A stretch of DNA of 64,000 bases, from positions 434,001 to 498,000 of the forward strand of contig NZ_JAPWGM010000001.1 of NCBI RefSeq assembly GCF_027213715.1. Reading direction: 5' to 3'. How positions within the stretch are numbered: position 1 is the stretch's first letter; every line of letters begins with the position of its first letter. The notes under the pieces are model-generated. The model searched no databases. It had not been told where the DNA came from and was given only the letters and a program-made list of their open reading frames with translations. Shown in pieces: positions 35,249-44,568 of this stretch. This DNA comes from Pedobacter punctiformis. GTDB lineage: Bacteria; Bacteroidota; Bacteroidia; Sphingobacteriales; Sphingobacteriaceae. Both the position numbers and the translations under genes were made by a program.

Positions 35249-36133
35249 ATGAGCGACACGAAAGAAAAAACATCCCTAACGAAGAGTATAGCAAATAAAG
35301 GTACAACGCTGGAAGCCGAAATGTCTTTTTTTGATCACCTGGACGTTTTACGGAAACACCTAATCAGAGCGGTTATTGCCGTTACCGTTTTTACCGGTAT
35401 TGCTTTCTATTTTAACGAAGAATTATTGGATAAGGTAATATTTGGGCCTAAAAAACCTGATTTCTGGACCTACAGGATGATGTGTAAACTGGTTGAGCTT
35501 TTCCCAAGGCTTGGACAGGATATGTGTATCAAAAAAATTAATGGTGAAATTATTAATACCGAAATGGCCGGGCAGTTTAACCTTCAATTAAATGTTTGTG
35601 TTATGGCTGGTATTGTAGCAGGTTTCCCCTATTTACTTTGGGAAATCTGGCGTTTTATCAAACCGGCATTACACGAAAATGAGCGTAAATCAGCAAGTGG
35701 TTTCGTATTTTTCGCATCCGTTTTATTTATGATCGGTATTTTGTTTGGATACTTTGTAGTTTGTCCGCTTTCGGTTAACTTCCTAACCGGCTATACGGTG
35801 AGTACCGAAATTAAAAATACGTTTACGGTAGATTCTTATTTATCATCTGTTGCCACTTTAACTTTAGGTACAGGTATTATTTTCGAACTTCCGGTCATCA
35901 TCTTTATCCTGTCTAAGTTAGGCTTAATGACCCCAAAATTAATGAGGTCAAGCAGAAGATATGCGGCGGTGATTATTTTGATTATCTCGGCTATTGTGAC
36001 ACCAACACCTGATATTATGACGATGTTAATTGTTGCAACGCCGCTGTTTTTATTATATGAATTAAGTATTTTTGTTTCTGCATTTATAGAGCGAAAAAAG
36101 AAGAAAGACGAAGCTGCCTTCTATGCTAACTAA
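35249..36133 (+). CDS. tatC: Twin-arginine translocase subunit TatC
   Basis: The 294-aa protein has the TatC signature MSFFDHLDVLRKHLIRA at the first cytoplasmic end, six predicted membrane helices, and the conserved FIKPALHENERKSA loop. TatC recognises RR signal peptides and exports folded proteins. An N-terminal extension of about 25 residues and an insertion after helix 1 (FGPKKPDFWTYRM onwards) are typical for Bacteroidota. tatA/tatB are not in the window. rpiB follows within 50 bases. Confidence 0.95.
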   Translation: MSDTKEKTSLTKSIANKGTTLEAEMSFFDHLDVLRKHLIRAVIAVTVFTGIAFYFNEELLDKVIFGPKKPDFWTYRMMCKLVELFPRLGQDMCIKKINGEIINTEMAGQFNLQLNVCVMAGIVAGFPYLLWEIWRFIKPALHENERKSASGFVFFASVLFMIGILFGYFVVCPLSVNFLTGYTVSTEIKNTFTVDSYLSSVATLTLGTGIIFELPVIIFILSKLGLMTPKLMRSSRRYAAVIILIISAIVTPTPDIMTMLIVATPLFLLYELSIFVSAFIERKKKKDEAAFYAN

Positions 36134-36179
36134 CAAAAACATTACGAATACATTTCATAATTCTATATAAATTTGAATA

Positions 36180-36617
36180 ATGTCTGATATAAAGATAAAA
36201 ATTGCCATTGGCGCCGATCATGCAGGTTTTGAATATAAGGAAGTACTAAAAAGTTTCCTTAAACAATATGAAGTTAAAGATTTTGGCACTTATGGTGCTG
36301 ATTCTGTCGACTATCCTGATTTTGCCCACCCTGTTGCTTCGGCAGTAGAAAGTGGAGAAGTTAACTATGGTATTTTGATTTGTGGTTCTGCTAATGGGGT
36401 TGCCATTACAGCCAATAAACATCAAAAAATAAGAGCCGCACTTTGCTGGGAAAATGAAGTTGCATCTCTTGTCCGTCAACATAACGACGCCAATGTTTTA
36501 TGCATTCCTGCCAGATTCGTATCAGAAGAACTTGCTAAAGAAATGACGACAACCTTTTTAACCACAGCATTTGAAGGTGGCCGTCATCAAAACAGGGTAC
36601 AAAAAATATCCTGCTAA
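36180..36617 (+). CDS. rpiB: Ribose-5-phosphate isomerase B
   Basis: The 145-aa protein shows RpiB motifs: IAIGADHAGFEYK at the N-terminus, DFGTYGADSVDYPDFA, the catalytic Cys69 in LICGSANGVAITANK, and RQHNDANVLCIPAR. It interconverts ribose-5-phosphate and ribulose-5-phosphate in the pentose phosphate pathway. Length is standard. It probably forms an operon with tatC and the M28 peptidase gene, 30 bases downstream. Confidence 0.93.
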   Translation: MSDIKIKIAIGADHAGFEYKEVLKSFLKQYEVKDFGTYGADSVDYPDFAHPVASAVESGEVNYGILICGSANGVAITANKHQKIRAALCWENEVASLVRQHNDANVLCIPARFVSEELAKEMTTTFLTTAFEGGRHQNRVQKISC

Positions 36618-36647
36618 AGCCTAACCAACTAACTTATTAACCAAAAT

Positions 36648-38258
36648 ATGAATAAAAAATTTTTAACCCTCAGCTTAGCCTCTGTAATAAGCATGAGCTG
36701 CTTTGCCCAAATTAAAACCCTTGTTCCCAATAAGGACGCAATTAAATTTGGCCAGGCAATCAATGAAAAAAATGCTTACAGTCATCTTTCGGTATTAGCA
36801 TCTGACGCATACGAAGGTCGTGAAACCGGAAAAAAAGGTGCCTGGATGGCAGCCGATTACATCAGAAACTATTTTAAATCATTAGGCTTAAAGGGGCCTG
36901 TAAATGGAGAATACTTCCAAAAAATAGACCTTTCCTCTTTTAATCTTACTCAAAATGTTCTGACCATTAATGGCCAGACTAAAGAGTTTTTAAAAGATTT
37001 TTACATTTTACCTACCTCTGTGTCAACAGCAGGTTATACCATAAGTAGCAATTCAATTGTTTTTGCGGGTTATGGAATGAACAGCGATGCTTATAATGAT
37101 TTTGCAGGGCAGAATGTTGCCGGTAAAATTGTAATGATTATTGAATCAGGTGGTCCTGCAACTGGTAAAGACAATGCTTTACCTAACCGGTTAAAATATC
37201 TTGCTGAACAAAAAGCAGCAGGTGTTTTAGTGATCAATCAACGCGTTGATAATTTAAGCGCAGGTTTAAAAAACTTCATCTTAAACGGACAAACGCTGAT
37301 GAAGTCGCAGGAGAATATTGACAGATTAAAGTCTTCGACGATTTTACCTATTGTTACCATCGGTTCTGTTATTGCCAACGAAATTTTGGCTGCAGGCGGT
37401 ACGAGTTTAGATTCTGTTAGAAATAAAATAAAAAGTACAGGTAAACCAGCTTCATTAGAAATTAATATCCCGGTTTCTGCCAGTGCTCAGGTAACCGAAA
37501 CCCCACTTCGTTGTGAAAATGTGTTGGGCTATTTAGAAGGAACAGATCCTAAACTTAAAAAAGAGGTATTGGTTTTAACGGGACACTATGACCACATTGG
37601 AATTACGCCGGATGCTAAAGGTGATGATAAAATTAATAACGGAGCGGACGATGATGGTTCAGGAACAACCGGTGTATTATTAATGGCTAAGGCATTTACT
37701 GATGCTAAAAAAGCAGGTAAAGGTTCTAAACGCAGCATTTTATTTATGACCGTTGTGGGTGAAGAAAAAGGTCTTTGGGGTTCTGATTGGTATTCTGAGC
37801 ATCCAATATTTCCTTTGGAAAATACAATCGCTGATTTAAATACGGATATGATTGGCCGTACCGGAGAAGAGTATCTGGGTAAACCTGATTCTGCAAATTA
37901 TATTTATTCTATTGGCTCAAATATGTTGAGCAGTGATTTAGGTAAGTTAAGTGAGCAAGTTAACGCAACCTATACCAAAATGAAACTGGATTATAAATAT
38001 GACGATCCAAAAGATCCGGAGCGTATTTACTACCGTTCAGATCACTACAATTTTGCTAAGCATGGTATTCCGATTATTTTCTATTACGACGGAATGTTGC
38101 AACAGGATTACCACAAACCGGGTGATGAAATCAGCAAAATCAATTTCCCGCTTTTGGCCAAAAGAGCTAAGCTTACCTATTTTACAGCATGGGAATTGGC
38201 CAACAGACCAAACCGTCCGGTAGTTGATATGGATGGCAAAGGCAATCCAAAAAAATAA
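36648..38258 (+). CDS. Secreted M28-family metallopeptidase
   Basis: The 536-aa protein has a signal peptide ending near SMSCFAQ. It contains an inserted PA domain (about residues 110-260) and then an M28 zinc-peptidase domain. Zinc ligands and catalytic residues are visible in LTGHYDHIG, NGADDDGSGTTG, VVGEEKGLWGS, DLNTDMIGR and QQDYHKPGDE. Such enzymes are periplasmic or secreted aminopeptidases. The Cys in the signal region is in a weak lipobox context, so lipidation is uncertain. A strong terminator follows. Confidence 0.92.
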   Translation: MNKKFLTLSLASVISMSCFAQIKTLVPNKDAIKFGQAINEKNAYSHLSVLASDAYEGRETGKKGAWMAADYIRNYFKSLGLKGPVNGEYFQKIDLSSFNLTQNVLTINGQTKEFLKDFYILPTSVSTAGYTISSNSIVFAGYGMNSDAYNDFAGQNVAGKIVMIIESGGPATGKDNALPNRLKYLAEQKAAGVLVINQRVDNLSAGLKNFILNGQTLMKSQENIDRLKSSTILPIVTIGSVIANEILAAGGTSLDSVRNKIKSTGKPASLEINIPVSASAQVTETPLRCENVLGYLEGTDPKLKKEVLVLTGHYDHIGITPDAKGDDKINNGADDDGSGTTGVLLMAKAFTDAKKAGKGSKRSILFMTVVGEEKGLWGSDWYSEHPIFPLENTIADLNTDMIGRTGEEYLGKPDSANYIYSIGSNMLSSDLGKLSEQVNATYTKMKLDYKYDDPKDPERIYYRSDHYNFAKHGIPIIFYYDGMLQQDYHKPGDEISKINFPLLAKRAKLTYFTAWELANRPNRPVVDMDGKGNPKK

Positions 38259-38273
38259 TAATTCCAAAATATT

Positions 38274-38303
38274 AAAGCCCCGTCATTTCGCCGGGGCTTT
38301 TTT
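38274..38303 (+). terminator. Rho-independent terminator after the M28 peptidase gene
   Basis: The GC-rich arms aaagccccg (38274-38282) and cggggcttt (38292-38300) are followed by a T-run. Confidence 0.88.
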
Positions 38304-38315
38304 ATGCACATTACT

Positions 38316-38344
38316 TTTGCTGGAACAAGAATTTCCTATCTTTG
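38316..38344 (+). promoter_or_regulatory. Bacteroidota-type promoter for lutB
   Basis: TTTG at 38316-38319 and TATCTTTG at 38337-38344 are 17 bases apart, matching the -33/-7 consensus. The -7 box ends 4 bases before the ATG at 38349, so the mRNA should be nearly leaderless. Confidence 0.65.
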
Positions 38345-38348
38345 ATAT

Positions 38349-39737
38349 ATGATGAAGACTGCCGATGAATTCTTAGAAAAATCTGATGAAAAAGCTTTCG
38401 ACCTACCTCACCGTAAAACCATTAATTACAATATTGGTAAATATAATGCGGCTGTAGAACGGGGCTTATCAAAATTTGAAAATCTGGAAGCATCAAAGAA
38501 GAAAGCCAATGTGATTAAGTGGCGTGTGATGGAAAACTTAGATAAATTCCTTCCTGAATTTGAATCTAATTTTCAGCGTCGTGGCGGTAAAGTAATTTGG
38601 GCCAATGATGCAGAAGAAGCACAACGCGAAATTCTGAACATCATTAAAAGAAATAATGGCAAAACCGTCATTAAATCAAAATCGATGACTACTGAAGAAA
38701 TTCATCTGAATGAATTTCTGGAAAGTAATCAAATAGAATCCTTAGAAAGTGATTTAGGCGAATACATTGTTCAATTGCTTGGACAACCCCCTTACCACAT
38801 TGTAACGCCTGCCATGCACCTGAGTGCGGTAGAAATTGCTAAACTTTTTCATGATAAATTCGGTACTCCACTGGATGCAACGCCTGAACAGCTTACTCAA
38901 AAAGCAAGAGAATTGCTTCGAGATAAATATTTAAATGCCGACATAGGCATTAGCGGCGGAAATTTTTTAATAGCCGATACGGGAAGTATTGCCCTTACAG
39001 AAAATGAAGGTAATGCCCGTTTAAGCACAACTTTTCCTAAAATTCATATTGCCGTTGTTGGAATAGAAAAAATTATTCCTTCTATGGCCGATCTGGATTT
39101 ATTCTGGCCCCTTTTAGCTTCACACGGAACGGGACAAAATCTAACAGTTTACAATACCATTTTAAGTGGCCCCCGCCAGCCTGATGAAACAGATGGTCCT
39201 GAAGAAATGTATGTTGTTTTGCTGGATAATGGCAGAACAAATCTGCTGGCACAAAAAGAACAACGACAGGCTTTATATTGTATTCGTTGTGGCGCCTGCT
39301 TAAATGCTTGTCCGGTATATAAAAATATTGGTGGCCATACTTATAATACAACTTACAGCGGCCCCATCGGCTCTATTATTACACCACATTTAAGGGGAAT
39401 GGAAGAGTTTAAACATTTAAGCTATGCTTCCAGTTTATGCGGTAAATGTTCTGAAGTATGCCCTGTTAAGATTGATATCCACAAAATGTTATTGCTTAAC
39501 CGTAGAGATGCCGCAGCTACGCATGAAAATGGTAAGACTGAAGAAATTGGCTGGAGCATGTTTAGCAAAATGATGCTAAAACGTAAATGGATGGATTTTT
39601 TTGGCGGAAAATTTAAGAATTTCATGCTTAAAACTTTTTTCAAAAAAAGCTGGGGTAAATACCGCGAAATGCCAAAAGTTGCAGATAAATCTTTTGCCAA
39701 ACAGTGGGAAGAAATAAAAAAGAGCAAAGAATCATAA
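38349..39737 (+). CDS. lutB: LutB-type iron-sulfur protein (lactate utilisation)
   Basis: The 462-aa protein has the LUD domain (about residues 70-295) and two 4Fe-4S motifs typical of LutB/YkgF: Cys311 in CIRCGACLNACP and Cys364 in CGKCSEVCP. In the Lut system LutA, LutB and LutC together oxidise L-lactate to pyruvate at the membrane. Here lutA and lutC are absent from the neighbourhood, so they lie elsewhere or the protein has another partner. The next gene encodes a 2-oxoacid dehydrogenase E1, which would fit a role in pyruvate or lactate metabolism. Confidence 0.88.
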   Translation: MMKTADEFLEKSDEKAFDLPHRKTINYNIGKYNAAVERGLSKFENLEASKKKANVIKWRVMENLDKFLPEFESNFQRRGGKVIWANDAEEAQREILNIIKRNNGKTVIKSKSMTTEEIHLNEFLESNQIESLESDLGEYIVQLLGQPPYHIVTPAMHLSAVEIAKLFHDKFGTPLDATPEQLTQKARELLRDKYLNADIGISGGNFLIADTGSIALTENEGNARLSTTFPKIHIAVVGIEKIIPSMADLDLFWPLLASHGTGQNLTVYNTILSGPRQPDETDGPEEMYVVLLDNGRTNLLAQKEQRQALYCIRCGACLNACPVYKNIGGHTYNTTYSGPIGSIITPHLRGMEEFKHLSYASSLCGKCSEVCPVKIDIHKMLLLNRRDAAATHENGKTEEIGWSMFSKMMLKRKWMDFFGGKFKNFMLKTFFKKSWGKYREMPKVADKSFAKQWEEIKKSKES

Positions 39738-39778
39738 GTTTATTAACTTTAATTCAAAACTAAATATAACCAAATAGT

Positions 39779-41755
39779 ATGCACTTTAACCGTAGAGATA
39801 AAGACGACCAGTTTCTATTAGAGATTTATAAAAAGTTACTTTATCCCAGAATGGTTGAAGATAAAATGCTCAAACTATTACGGCAGGGAAGAATCGGAAA
39901 ATGGTTTTCGGGCATTGGCCAGGAAGCCATTGCGGTTGGCAGTACTCTGGCCATGCAAAAGCAAGAGTATATTTTACCCATGCATCGTAATCTGGGTGTT
40001 TTTACCTCCCGTAATATTCCTTTAAAAAAATTAATGGCGCAATGGCAGGGCAAATTAACAGGCTTTACCAAAGGCCGCGACCGCTCTTTCCATTTCGGTA
40101 CCCAGGATTATAAAATTATCGGCATGATTTCTCACCTCGGCCCTCAAATGGCTTTAGCTGATGGAATTGCACTAGCTGATGTTTTAGCAAAAAAGCAACA
40201 TGCAACCTTGGTTTTTACCGGAGAAGGCGCAACCAGTGAGGGCGATTTTCACGAAGCGGTAAATGTTGCTTCGGTTTGGAATTTGCCTGTTATTTTTCTG
40301 ATTGAAAATAATGGATATGGTTTATCTACTCCGATAAATGAACAGTTTAAATGTAAAAATCTTGCCGATAAAGCCATTGGCTATGGCATTGAAGGCATAC
40401 AAATTGACGGAAATAATATCCTGGAAGTTTATGATACTATAGATCGGATTGCGAAAGACATTCGTCAAAACCCAAGACCTGTATTATTAGAATGTTTGAC
40501 ATTCAGAATGCGTGGACATGAAGAAGCTTCAGGGACTAAATATGTGCCACAGGAATTATTTGATGAGTGGGAAAAGAAAGATCCCTTGTCAAATTATGAA
40601 GCCTTTTTAATTGAAGAAGGGATTTTAAACGCAGATGCCATACAAAAGCTAAAGGTTCAGTTCAAGTCGGAGATAGAATCAGAAGTTGAAGAGGCTTTCA
40701 ATGAGCCAGAACCAACAGAAAACGCTTCAGATGAAGAAAACGATATGTATTTTCCACATCAGCAGGAAATTATCCTTGCAGAAACAACTTCTACGGAAAA
40801 AAGATATTTAGACGCCATAACCGATGCACTGGATTTATCTATGGAAAAATACCCTAACCTGGTAATTATGGGGCAGGATATTGCAGATTATGGCGGTGCA
40901 TTTAAAATTACGGATGGTTTTACCGAAAAGTATGGTAAAGGCCGGGTAAGAAATACACCAATTTGTGAGTCGGCCATTGTTGGCGCCGGATTGGGGCTTT
41001 CTATTAATGGGTACAAGGCTGTTGTTGAAATGCAATTTGCAGATTTTGTAACCGTAGGTTTTAACCAGATTGTCAATAATTTAGCTAAAACACATTACCG
41101 CTGGGGCGAAAAAGCCGATGTGGTTGTTCGTATGCCTACGGGAGCGGGCACAGGCGCAGGTCCATTCCATTCACAAAGTAATGAAGCCTGGTTTACAAAA
41201 ACTCCGGGTCTGAAAGTTGTTTATCCTGCATTTCCTGAAGATGCAAAAGGATTGCTTATTGCTGCAATTGAAGACCCTAACCCTGTTTTATATTTCGAGC
41301 ATAAGTATTTATACAGAAGTTTATCAGGCCCCGTACCTGATGGTTATTTTACAACAGAAATCGGAAAAGCAGTTACACTGGCCAGTGGAAATAAATTTAC
41401 AATTATTACTTATGGCCTTGGGGTGCACTGGGGGCTCGAATACATTAAAAACAATCCACAATGTGGCGCTACCTTAATAGATTTGCGTACACTACAGCCC
41501 TGGGATAAAGAGGCCGTTCGCAACGCAGTTAAACAAACGGGTCGGGTTTTAATCTTACATGAAGATACCCTAACCAATGGTTTTGGGGCAGAAATATCAG
41601 CCTGGATTGCAGAACATTGCTTCGAATATCTGGATGCTCCGGTAATCCGGTGTGCGAGTCTGGATACCGCTATTCCGATGAACAAAATACTGGAAGATGA
41701 TTTCTTAGCAAAATCCAGATTGGCAACAAGCATTGAAAAGTTATTAAAATATTAA
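39779..41755 (+). CDS. Fused alpha/beta E1 component of a 2-oxoacid dehydrogenase
   Basis: The 658-aa protein joins both E1 subunits in one chain. The alpha half (about 1-300) has the thiamine-diphosphate motif starting FTGEGATSEGDFHEA and ending NNGYG. A linker (about 300-330) precedes the beta half (about 340-658), with MGQDIADYGGAFK, PTGAGTGAGPFHSQS and DLRTLQPWD. Such fusions use pyruvate or branched-chain 2-oxoacids and hand the acyl group to an E2 lipoyl enzyme encoded elsewhere. The branched-chain type is likelier from the alpha-half pattern, but the substrate is not certain. Confidence 0.9.
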   Translation: MHFNRRDKDDQFLLEIYKKLLYPRMVEDKMLKLLRQGRIGKWFSGIGQEAIAVGSTLAMQKQEYILPMHRNLGVFTSRNIPLKKLMAQWQGKLTGFTKGRDRSFHFGTQDYKIIGMISHLGPQMALADGIALADVLAKKQHATLVFTGEGATSEGDFHEAVNVASVWNLPVIFLIENNGYGLSTPINEQFKCKNLADKAIGYGIEGIQIDGNNILEVYDTIDRIAKDIRQNPRPVLLECLTFRMRGHEEASGTKYVPQELFDEWEKKDPLSNYEAFLIEEGILNADAIQKLKVQFKSEIESEVEEAFNEPEPTENASDEENDMYFPHQQEIILAETTSTEKRYLDAITDALDLSMEKYPNLVIMGQDIADYGGAFKITDGFTEKYGKGRVRNTPICESAIVGAGLGLSINGYKAVVEMQFADFVTVGFNQIVNNLAKTHYRWGEKADVVVRMPTGAGTGAGPFHSQSNEAWFTKTPGLKVVYPAFPEDAKGLLIAAIEDPNPVLYFEHKYLYRSLSGPVPDGYFTTEIGKAVTLASGNKFTIITYGLGVHWGLEYIKNNPQCGATLIDLRTLQPWDKEAVRNAVKQTGRVLILHEDTLTNGFGAEISAWIAEHCFEYLDAPVIRCASLDTAIPMNKILEDDFLAKSRLATSIEKLLKY

Positions 41756-41800
41756 CTAATACGCTTTAATAAACGCAAAGGCAGCAAGAAACGAGACAAA

Positions 41801-43444
41801 ATGAGCAATTTTAAAGTTGAAGGGAATATCGTTGATGTATTAAACCGGAATATTTTTTTCGGCGAAATTGAAGTTGAAGCCGGTAAAATCAAATCCATTA
41901 ACCAATTATCTGATTCAGCCAAAAACGATTCGAATTACATTCTTCCGGGCTTTATTGATAGCCATGTGCACATTGAGAGCAGCATGCTTATTCCAAGTGA
42001 ATTTGCCAGATTAGCAGTTATCCATGGAACGGTTTCAACCATTAGTGATCCCCACGAAATTGCCAATGTTTGTGGAATGGAAGGTGTAGAATTTATGCTT
42101 TCAAATGGCAATACAGTTCCATTCAAATTTAATTTTGGTGCTCCGAGTTGCGTTCCGGCAACAATTTTTGAAACTGCGGGGGCTGAATTAAATCACGATG
42201 ATGTCAGATCACTTCTGGAACGTCCTGAAATAAAATACCTGAGTGAAATGATGAACTTTCCGGGTGTTTTATACAAAGATGAAGAAGTACTTAAAAAAAT
42301 TGCCGCTGCGCACAAATTGGGTAAGCCTGTTGACGGGCATGCACCGGGGCTACGTGGCGATGCTGTACAACAATATATTGATGCAGGAATTTCTACTGAC
42401 CATGAATGTTTTACCTCAGACGAGGCTTTAGACAAACTGCAAAGAGGAATGAAAATTCTGATTCGGGAAGGAAGTGCAGCCAAAAATTTTGAGGCATTGA
42501 TTGGCTTGCTTAACGACTGGCCCGAAATGATTATGTTTTGCAGCGACGATAAACACCCCGACAGCCTTGTTGAAGGCCACATTAACCAACTTTGTGCAAG
42601 AGCCGTAGAAAAAGGTGTCGATATTTTTAATGTATTGCAGGCGGCTTGTATTAACCCTGTTCTTCATTACAAACTGGATGTTGGTACTTTAAAAACCGGA
42701 GATTTTGCAGATTTTATTGTTGCAGAAGATTTAGTCAATTTTAAAATACAGAAAACTTACATCGATGGCATTTTACTATATGAAAACGGTCAGCTTGTTG
42801 GCGATTGGGTAAAGCACATTGAAGACCGGGAATCTGTAAATCAATTCTCCTGCAGCTTAAAAAAACAAGAAGATTTTATATATTCATTTTCCGGGCAACA
42901 TGAAATTCCGGTGATTGAAGCTTTGGATGGCCAGCTCATCACTAAAAAACGATTTCACAAGCCTAAAGTTGAAAATCAAAATATAATCAGTGATGTAGAA
43001 AATGATATTTTAAAAATGGTTGTGGTAAATCGTTACCACGATGCACCTGTGGCTGTTTCGTTTGTCAAAAACTTTGATTTAAAGCAGGGTGCTATTGCAT
43101 CGAGTGTTGCGCATGATAGTCATAATATTATCGCTGTTGGCGTTGATGATCAAAGTATTTGCGAGGCTGTTAACCTGATTATAAAAGAAAGCGGCGGAGT
43201 TGCTGCTTTAAATAATGAAAAACAGGAAGTGTTGCCGCTGCCGGTTGCGGGTTTAATGAGCAATCAAAATGGCTATAAAGTTGCAGCGTGTTATACTTCA
43301 ATTGATAAATTCGCAAAAGAAATGGGTTCTACATTAATTGCCCCTTTTATGACCCTTTCGTTTATGGCTTTACTCGTTATTCCACATTTGAAATTGAGTG
43401 ATAAAGGCCTGTTTGACGGAGATGAATTTAAGTTTGTAAATTAA
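41801..43444 (+). CDS. ade: Adenine deaminase
   Basis: The 547-aa protein has the amidohydrolase metal motif [14 protein letters not shown], the block [11 protein letters not shown], and [14 protein letters not shown] in the middle. The C-terminal domain ([11 protein letters not shown] region) is the Ade-specific part. It deaminates adenine to hypoxanthine in purine salvage, using a di-metal centre. Length fits the family. A small membrane protein gene follows after 5 bases. Confidence 0.94.
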   Translation: MSNFKVEGNIVDVLNRNIFFGEIEVEAGKIKSINQLSDSAKNDSNYILPGFIDSHVHIESSMLIPSEFARLAVIHGTVSTISDPHEIANVCGMEGVEFMLSNGNTVPFKFNFGAPSCVPATIFETAGAELNHDDVRSLLERPEIKYLSEMMNFPGVLYKDEEVLKKIAAAHKLGKPVDGHAPGLRGDAVQQYIDAGISTDHECFTSDEALDKLQRGMKILIREGSAAKNFEALIGLLNDWPEMIMFCSDDKHPDSLVEGHINQLCARAVEKGVDIFNVLQAACINPVLHYKLDVGTLKTGDFADFIVAEDLVNFKIQKTYIDGILLYENGQLVGDWVKHIEDRESVNQFSCSLKKQEDFIYSFSGQHEIPVIEALDGQLITKKRFHKPKVENQNIISDVENDILKMVVVNRYHDAPVAVSFVKNFDLKQGAIASSVAHDSHNIIAVGVDDQSICEAVNLIIKESGGVAALNNEKQEVLPLPVAGLMSNQNGYKVAACYTSIDKFAKEMGSTLIAPFMTLSFMALLVIPHLKLSDKGLFDGDEFKFVN

Positions 43445-43449
43445 ATTAT

Positions 43450-43827
43450 ATGCTCAATAAATTTAGTAAAATTCAAAAAGTCCATTACTTGTGGACTTTA
43501 GCAACTGCGATTATTTTAATTGTTAACGCTTTTATTAACCTTAATCTTGTTGTTCAGACATGTTTAAACATTATTCCAATAGTTTTATCGGTTTTTTATT
43601 TAAAAGAGCTAAATCATGATCCGGCTTACGAAAAGGAACCACTTAAAATAGCCAACACCGGACTAACTATTATCTCTCTAATGTTGGCCGGCAAGCCAGC
43701 AGAAAAACTGTTAATTCTATTTAACATGAATTTCCCTTGGGCTAAAATTATATTAACAATTCTTTTTATGGCTTTCTATATTTATTTTGCAAAAGGTTCT
43801 TTCAAGAATCTGAAAATTAAGTGGTAA
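43450..43827 (+). CDS. Small membrane protein of unknown function, 125 aa
   Basis: The protein has three or four predicted membrane helices (around LWTLATAIILIVNAFINL, VVQTCLNIIPIVLSVFYL, NTGLTIISLMLAG and ILTILFMAFYIYF) with a short loop between. I do not recognise a family. It starts 5 bases after the ade stop codon, so it is very likely co-transcribed with ade. It converges with the SprT-like gene, leaving 5 bases between stop codons. Confidence 0.7.
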   Translation: MLNKFSKIQKVHYLWTLATAIILIVNAFINLNLVVQTCLNIIPIVLSVFYLKELNHDPAYEKEPLKIANTGLTIISLMLAGKPAEKLLILFNMNFPWAKIILTILFMAFYIYFAKGSFKNLKIKW

Positions 43828-43832
43828 TCACT

Positions 43833-44441
43833 TTAAGCAATCAAAAAAACTTCGGCCAGCGGATTAAAAAGATAAATTCTTTTATCATCCAGGCAAACAC
43901 AACGATAGCGTTTTCTAATCCGTTCGCCTTTGGTAAAACGCCTTCCGTCTTTGATTTTAAAGTCAGCATGTAAAGGCAATTGTTCTAAATGTAAAACATC
44001 AGTATTGATTGCGTCGTATTTTTTTAAAGCCCTTGATAAATGCAAATCAGAGCAGCTCGAGGCTGCCGGATTAGACATGTAATTATTAATTGCTTTGTGT
44101 ACATCTTCCGGAAAAATCTTCATATCAAAAAATGGAACCATCATTCGCTTAAAGTTATTTTTCCATTCGGAGCCATGAGGTTTTACCTTATTTTTAAAAT
44201 CGTTCCACGTTAATAAATGAGCAAATTCATGAACGGTTGTTACCAGAAAAGAATAATGATTGAGGTTAAAGTTTACTGAAATCCGGTGGCCTTTATCCCG
44301 GTAAGGATGACGGTAATCGCCCAATTTTGTTGAACGGGTTTTGGCAATCTTAAATTCGCACTGAAAATAGTCTATCCACTTTGCAATTAGCAGTGCCGCT
44401 TCGGCGGGCATATATTGCGCTAAAACATTAACTTTCTCCAC
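43833..44441 (-). CDS. SprT-like zinc metalloprotease domain protein
   Basis: The 202-aa protein has the gluzincin motif HEFAH (His71, Glu72, His75) in TTVHEFAHLLTW, with NVHYSFLVTT-like sequence before and SEWKNNFKRMM after. The C-terminal strand pair FKIKDGRRFTKGERIRKRYR resembles the SprT zinc-ribbon part without obvious paired Cys. SprT-like proteins may cleave protein-DNA crosslinks, as SPRTN does in eukaryotes. The start is GTG; an in-frame ATG lies 10 codons later. It sits next to a DNA helicase gene. Confidence 0.82.
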   Translation of the reverse strand: MEKVNVLAQYMPAEAALLIAKWIDYFQCEFKIAKTRSTKLGDYRHPYRDKGHRISVNFNLNHYSFLVTTVHEFAHLLTWNDFKNKVKPHGSEWKNNFKRMMVPFFDMKIFPEDVHKAINNYMSNPAASSCSDLHLSRALKKYDAINTDVLHLEQLPLHADFKIKDGRRFTKGERIRKRYRCVCLDDKRIYLFNPLAEVFLIA

Positions 44442-44531
44442 AAATGCTAAGATAGGAAATAATCAAATTATTTTATGGTCATACAATAACCACAAATACA
44501 TTAAAGACTTCGTTTCAAACTTCCATTTTAA

Positions 44532-44556
44532 GATTGCTTCGTGCCTCGCAATGACG
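44532..44556. repeat. REP-like repeat, single unit
   Basis: A 25-base unit gattgcttcgtgcctcgcaa followed by tgacg, the same family as the units inside the arginine cluster. It lies between the helicase and SprT-like genes and is the only copy here without an inverted partner. Confidence 0.75.
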
Positions 44557-44568
44557 AGAGGCAAATAA

